Assembly (NCBI GenBank): GCA_963789495.1
Contig: CAWBLP010000030.1
Coordinates: 1 to 55,720 of the forward strand
Direction: 5' to 3'
From: CAWBLP01 sp963789495
Lineage (GTDB): Bacteria > Pseudomonadota > Alphaproteobacteria > Acetobacterales > Acetobacteraceae
DNA length: 55,720 bases
In this document: in pieces, positions 17,647 to 27,679 of the stretch
How the letters are laid out: the number at the start of each line of letters is the position of its first letter
Numbering within the stretch: the first letter of the stretch is position 1
Translations under genes and position numbers: made by a program
Notes under the pieces: generated by a model
What the model was told of the DNA's origin: nothing
The model's input: the letters and a program-made list of their open reading frames with translations, nothing else
The model's database searches: none

Positions 17647-19296
17647 TTACCGAGCATGAACGCGCGCCACGTAAACGCTACGCTCGGCGATAGCTACCAT
17701 CGCGGGCACTTCTGCCAGTGGGCGGCCGGCCCGGAGCTCATGTGCCAGCACCGCGCAGTCCTGCCACAACGCCGCCGGCATCATGCCTTCCGTACTGTCG
17801 CGCAGCCACAGCGCCAGCAAAACCAGCCGTTCTGCCCAGGCATCCCGCCGCGCTGCCAGCACGTCTTCCAGCATCCGCCGCAGCACCACATCCGGCCTCA
17901 GTCGCGGCCTGCCATCGACCAGCAGCCGAACGGCCGCCTCGTCCTCGAACCAGGACTGCAACATTGGGTCTCTGTCGATCCACGCGCCACTGCGCCGCAG
18001 TGACGCGTGGATCTGTCTTGGATCTGTCACCACTGCAGTCGCCCCGGCCAGTAGCCGCTCGATCTCCGCCGTCATGTCGATGCCGCGGTCTTTCCAGTCC
18101 GCCGCGCCGATCGCCTCAGCAATCTCAATCAATGGCAGTTGCGGTAGGTGTCCCAAGGCCAACCCCTGTGAGATGTGATGTTGCACAACCGTATCCAGGT
18201 GGTCCCGTCCGGTGGCGCGCCGTGCCATCTCTCCCCTCGCTTCTTTGAGTGCACGGGAGATTTCACGCCGTGGCACCGACAGATCACACCAAGCGTCCCG
18301 CACACCGAAGCCCTGTTTGAGCAGGAGCCCGGCAAACAGACCATTGCGGCCGCCAGGCGTGGTCAGGACGAGGCTCTGGGCCCCGGATCCATCCATAACG
18401 GTAGACTGGATCGAAAGTGCCGGTGCCGGTGTCCATTGCGCGCATTCCACACCTTTCACGCGTGCCTTGCGCACCAACCGGTCGATCGCCGTGCGCTCGG
18501 CTTCAGGTATCCAGTTACGCAAAAGCAGAGTCCGCCGCAGCATCACAGGCGAGAATGTCTGGGGCGACGCGATCTGTTCCAGCACCGCCGCCGCCGATTG
18601 GCGCACCACAGGCTCAGGATCCAGAAGGAGCAACGGCACCGCCTCGCGCAGAACCGCGTGTGATGACAGTCCCAGTTCGTGAGTGAGATACGCGCGCAAT
18701 TCCAGAGGCATCAAGGTGCCGATTTCCGCCAGTCCCTCAACCACCCTGAACGGGTCCTTGACCGAACGACCAATTTCATCGACGAGCCTGCTCACTTCGG
18801 CTGGTATCCCGTGCGGCGGCAGCCTCTCGCCGGGGGGAGTTGCAGCAAGGGCAGTCTTTGCCAATGCCTCGGCCATTTCCGGCCGGATTGGCACCTTGGC
18901 GACATTGAGCAGGTTGACGAGCGCGAACCAGTCCTCGTTCTGCAGACTTTGGGTCTCGCCCAGCACGATCAGATGCTCCTGATAGGCATTGAGTAGGGCG
19001 CTTGCCCAGTCGTAATCCCGCTCCTGTTTGTAGCGGATTAGCTCCAACTGGTTGGCCAGCAACCAGCGGCAGGCTGTGATCAACGCCTCATCGCGCCGTT
19101 TGGCTGTGCTCGCGGCCACCGCGGTATCGAGCAGCGGCAACAGGCTTTGTGGCTGTCCTTCGAACCAGGCTTGGTCAGCCGCGCTGAGCGTTGGCGCACC
19201 GTGCCGCTGCATGGCCATCGCCGCGGTGCGCGCCAGCGCTTTGACACGCCTGGTGTCCTGAGAGGGAGGTAACGGCAAGGGGGAAGCCAGGGGCAT
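17647..19296 (-). CDS. Unrecognised 549-residue protein, HEAT-like helical
   Basis: No family is recognised. The ATG at 19296 (MPLASPLPLPPSQDTRRVKA) is preferred. The frame stays open to 19599, but that part is antisense to the degraded recombinase companion gene. The protein is soluble and almost entirely helical. A region near residues 215-280 (LLLLDPEPVVRQSAAAVLEQ) looks like HEAT-type repeats, and a distinct Leu/Ala-rich domain follows (FAGLLLKQGFGVRDAWCDLS). There is no signal peptide, membrane segment or nucleotide motif. A scaffold or protein-protein role is possible. It is a single-gene unit flanked on both sides by recombinase debris. Confidence 0.6.
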   Translation of the reverse strand: MPLASPLPLPPSQDTRRVKALARTAAMAMQRHGAPTLSAADQAWFEGQPQSLLPLLDTAVAASTAKRRDEALITACRWLLANQLELIRYKQERDYDWASALLNAYQEHLIVLGETQSLQNEDWFALVNLLNVAKVPIRPEMAEALAKTALAATPPGERLPPHGIPAEVSRLVDEIGRSVKDPFRVVEGLAEIGTLMPLELRAYLTHELGLSSHAVLREAVPLLLLDPEPVVRQSAAAVLEQIASPQTFSPVMLRRTLLLRNWIPEAERTAIDRLVRKARVKGVECAQWTPAPALSIQSTVMDGSGAQSLVLTTPGGRNGLFAGLLLKQGFGVRDAWCDLSVPRREISRALKEARGEMARRATGRDHLDTVVQHHISQGLALGHLPQLPLIEIAEAIGAADWKDRGIDMTAEIERLLAGATAVVTDPRQIHASLRRSGAWIDRDPMLQSWFEDEAAVRLLVDGRPRLRPDVVLRRMLEDVLAARRDAWAERLVLLALWLRDSTEGMMPAALWQDCAVLAHELRAGRPLAEVPAMVAIAERSVYVARVHAR

Positions 19297-19429
19297 TCGG
19301 TTCCTCAACGGTGAACGGCTTGCGACTGCTGGCGCGGCACGACAACGCTTCGCCAAAACGTCAGGAGGCGCGGTGTCTGCGCTCCCGACTCTATGCAGAC
19401 CGCAGAATAGATCACCGGCCTGTCCATTG

Positions 19430-19873
19430 GTAGCAGGACCGCCGCGGCGCCGGGTGGCTCCGTCATTCCGGGATCGTCGCGGCGGACGCACGCCGTCAGA
19501 CTTGGCGCTGGTGAAGGCGCGGGCGTTCCGGTGACGGCGCATGCTGGAGACCGGCGCCGTCGTGACGGTCAGGGAAATCGCCGCAGCAGAGAACATCAAC
19601 GAATCCTACGTCAGTCGGGTGTTGCGGCTGACGTTGCTCGCACCGGATATCGTGGAGCCGATCCTGGACGGACGGCAGCCGACGAAGATGACGCCGCCGG
19701 TGTTGATGGGAGCGTTTCCGGTGGAGTGGGCAAAGCAGGGGCCAAGATTGTCCGGCCGGCCGCGGACAACGGCGCGTCACGTCGGGACTCCCGAGAGGCA
19801 GAGCGGCGCCGGTAAGGCCTACTGGCATCAGCGACGTTGGTTTCACGCTGCCAACGCGCTGAAATCGCCGTAA
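19430..19873 (+). pseudogene. Second copy of the recombinase-associated small gene, nonsense-mutated
   Basis: The sequence PSDLALVKARAFR, a stop, then RRMLETGAVVTVREIAAAEN and YVSRVLRLTLLAPDIVE parallels the copy at 16551-16959. Where the first copy has TGG (Trp) this one has TGA (19532-19534). The remaining open frame (ATG 19541 to 19873) lacks the N-terminal third and has an unrelated tail after AFPVEWAKQG. The two copies bracket the 549-residue gene and the coiled-coil gene. Confidence 0.65.
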
Positions 19874-19990
19874 CTGATTTGAAAGCAGTCAAACTGCCAA
19901 GGATGAAGGAGGCATGACGTGCTCTTGCCTGGTGCTGCGGTGCAGGCGTACGCTTCGATCAGACCCCGAATGGGCCCGGAGGATGTCGTC
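19874..19990. promoter_or_regulatory. Upstream region of nitrile hydratase operon
   Basis: This short spacer precedes nthA and should contain its promoter. No clear -35/-10 pair or operator was identified. GGAGG at about 19979-19983 is the ribosome binding site for the ATG at 19991. Confidence 0.35.
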
Positions 19991-20617
19991 ATGAGTTCCC
20001 ACGATCCCCATACCCATGAGCATGACCACGATCACAGCACTGTACCCAGCGATCTCGCGCTGCGGGTCAAAACGCTCGAATCCCTGTTGATCGAAAAGGG
20101 CCTTATCGACTCAGCTGCGTTGGACTCCATCATTGAGTACTACGAACATAAGGTTGGCCCACGCAACGGCGCCCGTGTCGTCGCACGTGCCTGGACCGAT
20201 CCCGCCTATAAGGCCCGGCTTCTGACCGATGCCACCGCCGCCATAGCCGAGCTCGGCTACTCCGGACGCCAGGGCGAACACATGGTCGCGGTCGAGAACA
20301 CGCCAACGACCCACAACCTGGTCGTCTGCACGTTATGCTCGTGTTACCCGCTTCCCGTGCTGGGGCTTCCACCCGCCTGGTACAAATCAGCCCCCTACCG
20401 GTCGCGGGCGGTCATTGAGCCACGCGCGGTTCTGCACGAATTCGGGATGGATTTACCCGAAGACGTAGAGGTCCGGGTGTGGGACTCAACAGCGGAAATT
20501 CGCTATCTCGTGCTGCCCGAACGTCCTGCGGGAACGGAGGCCATGACGGAAGAACAACTCTCGGCGCTGGTAACGCGCGACTCGATGATCGGCACGGCCG
20601 TGGTGAGCGCACCATGA
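19991..20617 (+). CDS. nthA: Cobalt-type nitrile hydratase subunit alpha
   Basis: This is the catalytic subunit of nitrile hydratase (nitrile plus water gives amide), working as an alpha-beta heterodimer in the cytoplasm. The metal-binding loop VCTLCSC (C113, C116, S117, C118) is complete; Thr after the first Cys marks the low-spin cobalt class, whereas the iron class has Ser. The two last cysteines are normally oxidised to sulfinic and sulfenic acid. The N terminus is unusually His/Asp-rich (HDPHTHEHDHDHS), which could bind metal. The start at 19991 follows GGAGG; a longer in-frame extension from 19919 is less likely. The stop overlaps the nthB ATG. Length (208 aa) is normal. Confidence 0.96.
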   Translation: MSSHDPHTHEHDHDHSTVPSDLALRVKTLESLLIEKGLIDSAALDSIIEYYEHKVGPRNGARVVARAWTDPAYKARLLTDATAAIAELGYSGRQGEHMVAVENTPTTHNLVVCTLCSCYPLPVLGLPPAWYKSAPYRSRAVIEPRAVLHEFGMDLPEDVEVRVWDSTAEIRYLVLPERPAGTEAMTEEQLSALVTRDSMIGTAVVSAP

Positions 20618-21276
20618 ACGGTATTCACGACATGGGCGGGATGCATGGTTTCGGTCCGATTGTCCGCGAGGAGAATGAACCGCTTTGGCACGCGGCATGG
20701 GAGGCGCGAATGTTCGCCGTCGGCTCCGCGCTCGGTGCCTGGGGCCGCTGGCCCATCGACGCGAGCCGGGCACAAATCGAGAGCATGCCCGCCGAGGAAT
20801 ATCTGCGCTCAGGTTACTATGAAAAACGGCTGCCCGCGACAATCGCCAACGCGATCCGCCACAGGCTGATTACGCGACAGGAAGCCGAAACAGGCCGGCC
20901 AGATCCGTTGGCGCCGAAAGCCACGCCGCCTCTGACCGCGGATAAGGTTGACGGGACGATGAAGCGCGGCTCCCCCACCGCGCGGGCCGTCGAACGGCAG
21001 CCTTTGTTCCAGATCGGCGCCACGGTGCGCACCCGGAACCTGCATCCAGCGACACACACTCGTCTTCCGCGCTACGCCAGGGACAAGCCGGGCGTCATCG
21101 TCCTGCTGCACGGAGCGCACGTCTTCCCGGACACGAATGCGCTGTTGCAGGGAGAGAATGCTCAGCCCCTTTACACGGTGAAGTTCCAGGCGCGCGATTT
21201 GTGGGGCGAGGCCGCCAACCCACGCGACACGGTCTGCATAGACCTGTGGGAGGATTATCTTGAGCCCGCCCGTTAG
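20614..21276 (+). CDS. nthB: Nitrile hydratase subunit beta
   Basis: This is a 220-residue partner subunit that forms the active-site entrance with alpha. The N terminus MNGIHDMGGMHGFGPI is diagnostic for the family. The C-terminal SH3-like barrel has the usual motifs (GATVRTRNLHPATHTRLPRY and KPGVIVLLHGAHVFPDTNA). The ATG overlaps the nthA stop. The open frame extends upstream through nthA, but that part is a shadow. Confidence 0.95.
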   Translation: MNGIHDMGGMHGFGPIVREENEPLWHAAWEARMFAVGSALGAWGRWPIDASRAQIESMPAEEYLRSGYYEKRLPATIANAIRHRLITRQEAETGRPDPLAPKATPPLTADKVDGTMKRGSPTARAVERQPLFQIGATVRTRNLHPATHTRLPRYARDKPGVIVLLHGAHVFPDTNALLQGENAQPLYTVKFQARDLWGEAANPRDTVCIDLWEDYLEPAR

Positions 21277-21649
21277 CATCGCCCGCTTCACGGCGGACGA
21301 GCGTCTGCCACGGGATGAGGAAGGGCCGGTGTTCGCGGAAGCATGGCAGGCGGAGGCCTTCGCCCTCACGGTCCGGCTTTATGAAGCGGGGTGCTTCACC
21401 TGGCCCGAATGGGCGGACACGCTTGCCGCTGTAGTTCGAGAGGTCCGCGACCGGGGCGAAGTTGACGACGGCTCCCGTTATTACGAGCACTGGCTCGTCG
21501 CGCTGGAGCGTCTGATCACTGCGAAACAGGTGCTGAGCGCGGCCGATCTCCACCGGCGCAAGGCGGCCTGGACGCGGGCATACCTGTCGACCCCGCATGG
21601 CCAGCCTGTTGAATTACAGGCTGGACTCGTAACGTCCGGCGGCGTTTGA
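21260..21649 (+). CDS. Nitrile hydratase accessory (activator) protein
   Basis: This is a 129-residue protein of the family encoded after nthAB that helps cobalt insertion, working by exchange of the alpha subunit (known for the NhlE/P14K family). The TTG at 21260 has GGAGG seven bases upstream and overlaps the nthB stop by 17 bp. The family pattern is present: DEEGPVFAEAWQAEAFALTV, FTWPEWADTLAAVV, then YYEHWLVALERLITAK. It converges on cbtA with only 20 bp between them. Confidence 0.88.
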   Translation: MSPPVSIARFTADERLPRDEEGPVFAEAWQAEAFALTVRLYEAGCFTWPEWADTLAAVVREVRDRGEVDDGSRYYEHWLVALERLITAKQVLSAADLHRRKAAWTRAYLSTPHGQPVELQAGLVTSGGV

Positions 21650-21669
21650 ACGGCTTGCGAGTCCTCGCA

Positions 21670-22347
21670 TCAACCGGCCGGAAGGAGCCGCTGCTGGGTC
21701 CAGCCGGATACCAAGCCCAGAACCAACCAGAATACCGCGGAGGCGCCGAGGGATGCCGAGGCGAAGGCGGCGGCCATCTCGCCAGGGATGGCACCATGGC
21801 CGTCAGAATGCGGGGCACCAATCAGATGCGGCATCGCGATCAAGGCAATCCCGCCAATCCGCCAGAGTTCGGGTGAACACACGAGCAAAGCGATCCCACC
21901 AGCGGTACAGCAACCCGTGGCAATCCACCAGATTTGGCGCTCCATAAGTTCGCCGCCGACCATACCCGGTAACTCCGGCGGCAAGCCGAACGCTGGTGCG
22001 AGCGAAAAAGCGGCAAAGCCAGCGGCTCCCCACAGGACCCCATCCGAGGCGGTGAAGGGTCGGCCGTTTCGCAGGGTCCAAAGAAGAGCAAGCGCATTCA
22101 GTATCAGGCCGAAACCCAAGCCAGCGGCGATGTTGAACATAACCGTAAGCACAGGCCGCACCGGTCCTTTCGGGCTCCAGACTGGCTCCGCCGCGCCATG
22201 GTCATGATGAGGCGGAGCCGCGGCCTCAAGCACCTCGGCAGCCGTGATCAAGGGCCACATCTTCCCCGCCTGGATCACCGAAGCCACCGCACCCGCCATG
22301 ATGCCCGCGATCAGAGCCGCGAAAAACAGGGCGCGGAATGTTGCCAT
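21670..22347 (-). CDS. cbtA: Cobalt transporter subunit CbtA
   Basis: This is a 225-residue membrane protein of the CbtAB cobalt uptake system. The ATG at 22347 begins MATFRALFFAALIAGIMAGA, the first of about five membrane helices; upstream in-frame residues are not protein-like. A cytoplasmic or periplasmic His cluster (PPHHDHG, about residues 45-52) and H-rich HLIGAPHSDGHG near residue 190 suit metal handling. It follows cbtB by a few bases in the same operon. Convergence with the cobalt-type nitrile hydratase genes suggests it supplies their metal. Confidence 0.9.
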   Translation of the reverse strand: MATFRALFFAALIAGIMAGAVASVIQAGKMWPLITAAEVLEAAAPPHHDHGAAEPVWSPKGPVRPVLTVMFNIAAGLGFGLILNALALLWTLRNGRPFTASDGVLWGAAGFAAFSLAPAFGLPPELPGMVGGELMERQIWWIATGCCTAGGIALLVCSPELWRIGGIALIAMPHLIGAPHSDGHGAIPGEMAAAFASASLGASAVFWLVLGLVSGWTQQRLLPAG

Positions 22348-22354
22348 TGGTTGG

Positions 22355-22537
22355 TCAGTGGCAAGGAAACGCGATGGAATGACGTGTGTTGTGCGCAGCC
22401 TCGTGCAGAGCGGAAGCACCCGCGAAGCCAACTGTGAAAATCACGAAGATACCGAACAGCAGCGCACACATCGCACCGGCCACTTCGCTTCGCACACCCG
22501 GTAACGTCCGATCGGCCCCGATCGCTCTCACGTTCAT
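22355..22537 (-). CDS. cbtB: Cobalt transporter subunit CbtB
   Basis: This is a 60-residue single-span membrane protein. The helix ALLFGIFVIFTVGFAGASAL is followed by the metal-binding C terminus HEAAHNTRHSIAFPCH, the hallmark of CbtB. The ATG at 22537 has GAGGGGGA upstream. In many bacteria cbtAB is controlled by a cobalamin riboswitch; none is visible in the leader here. Confidence 0.88.
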   Translation of the reverse strand: MNVRAIGADRTLPGVRSEVAGAMCALLFGIFVIFTVGFAGASALHEAAHNTRHSIAFPCH

Positions 22538-22670
22538 CGTCAGTCCCCCTCGTTTGTCGCCAGGATGGATGGTGTCCAACCAACACAGAACGTGCAACCG
22601 CGAAAGCCACATGAGATCGCGCGTTGACCCCAACATCCAAATCCCGTGACATTGGCGCAGCCGTGGCGGT

Positions 22671-22757
22671 CGGATCCAGGCGTTCCTGCTGGAAAGTTAC
22701 GGCACCAAGGTGAGTGCCGGCCTGATCAGCACGGTCACCGATGGCGTGATGGCGCAG
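22671..22757 (+). pseudogene. IS256-family transposase scrap
   Basis: In one frame the bases read RIQAFLLESYGTKVSAGLIS then TVTDGVMAQ, the segment preceding the catalytic core in IS256/MULE transposases. Nothing on either side continues it. It abuts the broken AbrB-type gene, marking an old deletion end point. Confidence 0.6.
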
Positions 22758-22898
22758 CTCGGCACCTCCGGTCGCCAGCACAATTCCAGCCAGCATTGGC
22801 CCGAGAAGCAGGGTGGCCGGCAGATGTAGCGCCTCCAGCCCCACGGAGCACAGGACAGAGAGCGTGACCAGGATCGTCCATTGCCGGAACTGCTGCAT
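22758..22898 (-). pseudogene. Truncated AbrB-family membrane protein
   Basis: The N-terminal 45-50 residues (WTILVTLSVLCSVGLEALHL then LLLGPMLAGIVLATGGAELR) match the first helices of the AbrB/YjgP-like 'ammonia monooxygenase regulator' membrane family. The frame then enters the IS256 scrap, so over 80% of the gene is missing. It lies upstream of cbtB on the same strand. Confidence 0.55.
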
Positions 22899-23210
22899 CG
22901 TCCGCCACTGCTGCCGTTTCGGTCGGTAGAAGGCAAGGCGTCGGCGTTGTGATTTTGATTCGACGCGGTGGGATGCCGCTGGGGTTTTGGTCCCCCGTGC
23001 CGCAACCGCACAAAAGCGGCGTAATGAAATCCGGTTCGTATCCGCCCGGTCCTACCCTTTGAGAGGGGGGTTCACGACGGCGTTGACCTGAAGCATGAGC
23101 CGTTGGGCAAGACTCCGACCGAGTCCACCCCCGGTGCCAAGCCGCGGCAATGACCGGAGCAGACCCTCCATTTGACGCTTGGACCAGTTTGTTCTCATGG
23201 TCCTTCCCAA
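22899..23210. other. Intergenic, 312 bp, no gene seen
   Basis: This spacer lies between the truncated AbrB gene and the MFS gene. Frames on both strands look like chance GC-rich openings. The promoter of the MFS gene should lie here, but no clear elements were recognised. Confidence 0.35.
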
Positions 23211-24725
23211 ATGCTGGAGGAAACGGACCAACAGGTAGTGCCCCATCGGGCCATGATCACGGCGTGCGCCATCGCTGCCACCGTGCTGCAGTTGCTTGAC
23301 CAGACAATCGCCAACGTCGCCCTACCCTTTATGCAGGGCAGTTTTTCTGCAAGCTTCGACGAGATCACCTGGGTTCTGACCTCCTACATTACGGCTTCCG
23401 CCATCATGACGGCGCCCGTCGGCTGGCTGGCGCTGCGGTTCGGCCGCAAGGAACTGTATGTCGGGTGCATCCTTGGTTTCACGATCAGCTCTATGCTGTG
23501 CGGCGCGGCCCAGTCACTGAGCCAGATCGTGGTGTTCCGCGTGCTGCAGGGCCTGTTTGGCGCCGCGCTGGTGCCGCTGTCGCAGGCGACACTGCTGGAC
23601 ATCTATCCCAAGGACCGACAGCCGTTTGCCATGGCCGTCTGGGGCGTGGGCGTGATGCTGGGCCCGATCATGGGACCGACAATCGGCGGGTACCTGACCG
23701 AGACTTATAATTGGCGGTGGGTGTTCTACATCAACCTGCCGTTTGGCCTGCTGTCGGCTGGCGGATTGGCAATCTTTCTGCCACGCGACGCTGGCCAGGG
23801 GAGGTTGCGGTTCGATTGGTTCGGTTTCGCGGTGCTCACGGTCGCCATCGGTGCGTTGCAACTGATGCTGGATCGAGGTCAGAGTCAGGATTGGCTAGGG
23901 TCACGAGAGATCCTCGTCGAATTGGTGCTGGCTGGCCTGGGGCTCTACCTGTTCACGGTGCATGTCGTGTGCAGCGAGCAGCCGCTGATCCGGCCGACGC
24001 TGTTCCGTGACGTCAATTTCGCATCCGGGGTGCTCCTGATGTTCATGGTCGGCCTGTTCATGGTGTCCAGCCTGGCGCTGATGACGCCCTGGCTCCAACT
24101 GGTCAGTCATTACCCCGTGGAAACTGCGGGGCTGGTGATGGCACCGCGTGGGTTCGGCAGCCTGATCACCACCATAACGACCGGGCGCCTCGCCAGGCGG
24201 TTTGACAGCCGGATGTTCGTGGGCATCGGTCTCGCCATGTTGGGATACACCTTTTGGAGGATGTCGCGGTGGACGCCGGACGTGGATCCAAGCGAGATCG
24301 TTATCACAGTGATCATTCAGGGCGGTGCGATGGGGTTCCTCTTCACACCGATTCAGTTGCTGGCATTCAGTACGCTGACGCCAGCCTTGCGGACCGAGGG
24401 GGCATCACTGTTCAGCCTGCTGCGCAATCTGGGTTCAGCGATCGGCGTGTCGGTTGCCACGACCATGATCGCGCGGAATTCGCAGGCGATGCATGAGATC
24501 ATCGGAGCTTGGGTGAACCCGTTCAATCGGGCCCTGCAGGTGGTGGGCGCCTCCGGGCGTTTGTTGGATCCGGCAACGGATCATGGTGCCGCGTTGCTGG
24601 ACCGTGTCATCAATCAGCAGGCGCAGATCGTTGCCTACAACAATGACTACGTGGGGCTGATTATCACCACGATCCCAGCCTGGCTTTTATTGCTGCTGAT
24701 GCGACCAAGACGAACGGCGCGGTGA
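23211..24725 (+). CDS. DHA2-family MFS multidrug exporter (EmrB-like)
   Basis: This is a 504-residue inner-membrane proton antiporter with about 14 predicted helices, the DHA2 layout. Motif A-like WLALRFGRKELYVGC follows helix 2. Motif C-like GVMLGPIMGPTIGGYLTE is in helix 5, and NWRWVFYINLPFG is a strong EmrB/QacA marker. The first-helix region has LLDQTIANVALP, the conserved D and N positions of motif D1. The ATG at 23211 was chosen; an ATG at 23253 is an alternative. No HlyD-type adaptor gene is next to it. Confidence 0.9.
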   Translation: MLEETDQQVVPHRAMITACAIAATVLQLLDQTIANVALPFMQGSFSASFDEITWVLTSYITASAIMTAPVGWLALRFGRKELYVGCILGFTISSMLCGAAQSLSQIVVFRVLQGLFGAALVPLSQATLLDIYPKDRQPFAMAVWGVGVMLGPIMGPTIGGYLTETYNWRWVFYINLPFGLLSAGGLAIFLPRDAGQGRLRFDWFGFAVLTVAIGALQLMLDRGQSQDWLGSREILVELVLAGLGLYLFTVHVVCSEQPLIRPTLFRDVNFASGVLLMFMVGLFMVSSLALMTPWLQLVSHYPVETAGLVMAPRGFGSLITTITTGRLARRFDSRMFVGIGLAMLGYTFWRMSRWTPDVDPSEIVITVIIQGGAMGFLFTPIQLLAFSTLTPALRTEGASLFSLLRNLGSAIGVSVATTMIARNSQAMHEIIGAWVNPFNRALQVVGASGRLLDPATDHGAALLDRVINQQAQIVAYNNDYVGLIITTIPAWLLLLLMRPRRTAR

Positions 24726-25434
24726 ACAATGCAATGGGCCTCATGGCGGTCGTCGGGGCCGCGCCGGCACCGCGCCGTCCGGAGGAAGGTGGTCGGCGTG
24801 GAACCGTCCCGATGTGCATTTCCGCCGCGACCGAGCCGCTATCTGATCCTCGGGCCGAAGCCCCCTTTTCTGTGGCATTGGGCCGGCTTCCGTACGTTTC
24901 GGTGGTAGAGGTCCCGCTGTCAATCGGCATTGAGAAAATTGACCCCCCTATCGGGGTTGGTGGCTTGTGCCAGTCGTCCATCGGGGAGACCCGAGCGGAG
25001 CGGATTACCTATCAAGAGGCTGACGCAGAGTCGGCACGACCAGTCAGAGACCGGCCAGGCATCTCGAGAGTGCTATTGGGGCCGCGCGCCGATTACCCAG
25101 CTGGCCCCCGTCCTTGGGAGCGCGCATCCGTACCGGAGAGCCTGGAGACTCAACTCAATTCAATAGAATGTTTCGATCTCAGGCGTGTTTGGTTACCAAT
25201 CTCAATGTCGAAATGCGAAGCCGTATGATGATTAGAAGGCTGCATGATTTCAAAGTCTTATAACATCCGTACCAAAAGACGAAGGTCAATAGGTCCGGAG
25301 AGAATGCTGCCTCAGAGAGAGAAAACTGCCCGTGCGAGCGTCACCCAGGTCAACAGGTTCACCGCAGAAACCGCCGAATTCCTGCGGTTTCCAGGGGATC
25401 AACCCACCGCGGAGAGCGTCCAAGAAAAAAGAAC
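24726..25434. other. Intergenic, 709 bp, no identifiable gene
   Basis: Frames on both strands have biased composition without family features. Part of the plus strand (24815-24910) reads as a Pro/Trp-rich stretch that ends quickly and may be transposon debris, but I cannot name it. The last 200 bases are noticeably AT-richer and adjoin the 3' end of the tRNA gene, a usual place for island boundaries. No att-like duplicate of the tRNA end was found. Confidence 0.4.
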
Positions 25435-25524
25435 TGGCGGAGAGAGTGGGATTCGAACCCACGGTACGCTTGCACGTACACACGCTTTCCAAGCGTGCGC
25501 CTTAAGCCGCTCGGCCATCTCTCC
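25435..25524 (-). tRNA. tRNA-Ser (anticodon GGA)
   Basis: This is a 90-base class II tRNA with CCA encoded. The acceptor arm starts GGAGAGA and pairs with TCTCTCC before CCA. The D-arm is TGGCCGAGCGGCTTAAGG. The anticodon stem-loop is CACGC-TTGGAAA-GCGTG with anticodon GGA, reading UCC/UCU. A long variable arm precedes the T-arm with GGTTCGAATCC. It lies 61 bp downstream of lepA on the same strand. Confidence 0.97.
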
Positions 25525-25585
25525 CGCGGCAGCGGCGGCAACCTAGCAGCGCCGCCCAACCGGGAAAACCCCGGTCGCGCAGCCG

Positions 25586-27391
<1,806 letters not shown>

Positions 27392-27679
27392 GTGCCCGCG
27401 GTCAGGGTGAGGGATAAGGGTTCAGGACCTTGCGTCGGAGCCTGTGCAGTGCAGCAGGAGATAGAGGCTCCGGACGCCGATGTCATCCGCTGTCGGGCCG
27501 GATGCCGCAGGCTGCCACGACCCGACGGTCGCCGGCACTGAAGGACCGGGACTCCCTGTCCCCATCCCACGCCTGTCCCGAGCCCGCCGAATTGGTGCAT
27601 GGGCTCTTGCGGCGGCGGCTCGCGGTGGTAGCCCCGCTTTCCGCAGCCCCGCCTCGGGTGGCGTCCCGCAGCAGCCGTC
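27392..27679. other. Intergenic leader between lepA and the tandem repeat
   Basis: This is about 290 bp upstream of lepA without a convincing gene. The 3' part (27590-27679) contains degenerate matches to the repeat unit (ttggtgcatgggctcttgc), so the array once extended this way. The lepA promoter should be here, but no clear elements were seen. Confidence 0.4.

Noticed and set aside
21670..22431. CbtA starting at 22431
   Set aside because: The extra 28 residues are not protein-like and would overlap cbtB; the ATG at 22347 opens directly with the first membrane helix.
22538..22670. Cobalamin riboswitch upstream of cbtBA
   Set aside because: The conserved B12-box and core elements are not visible in the leader.
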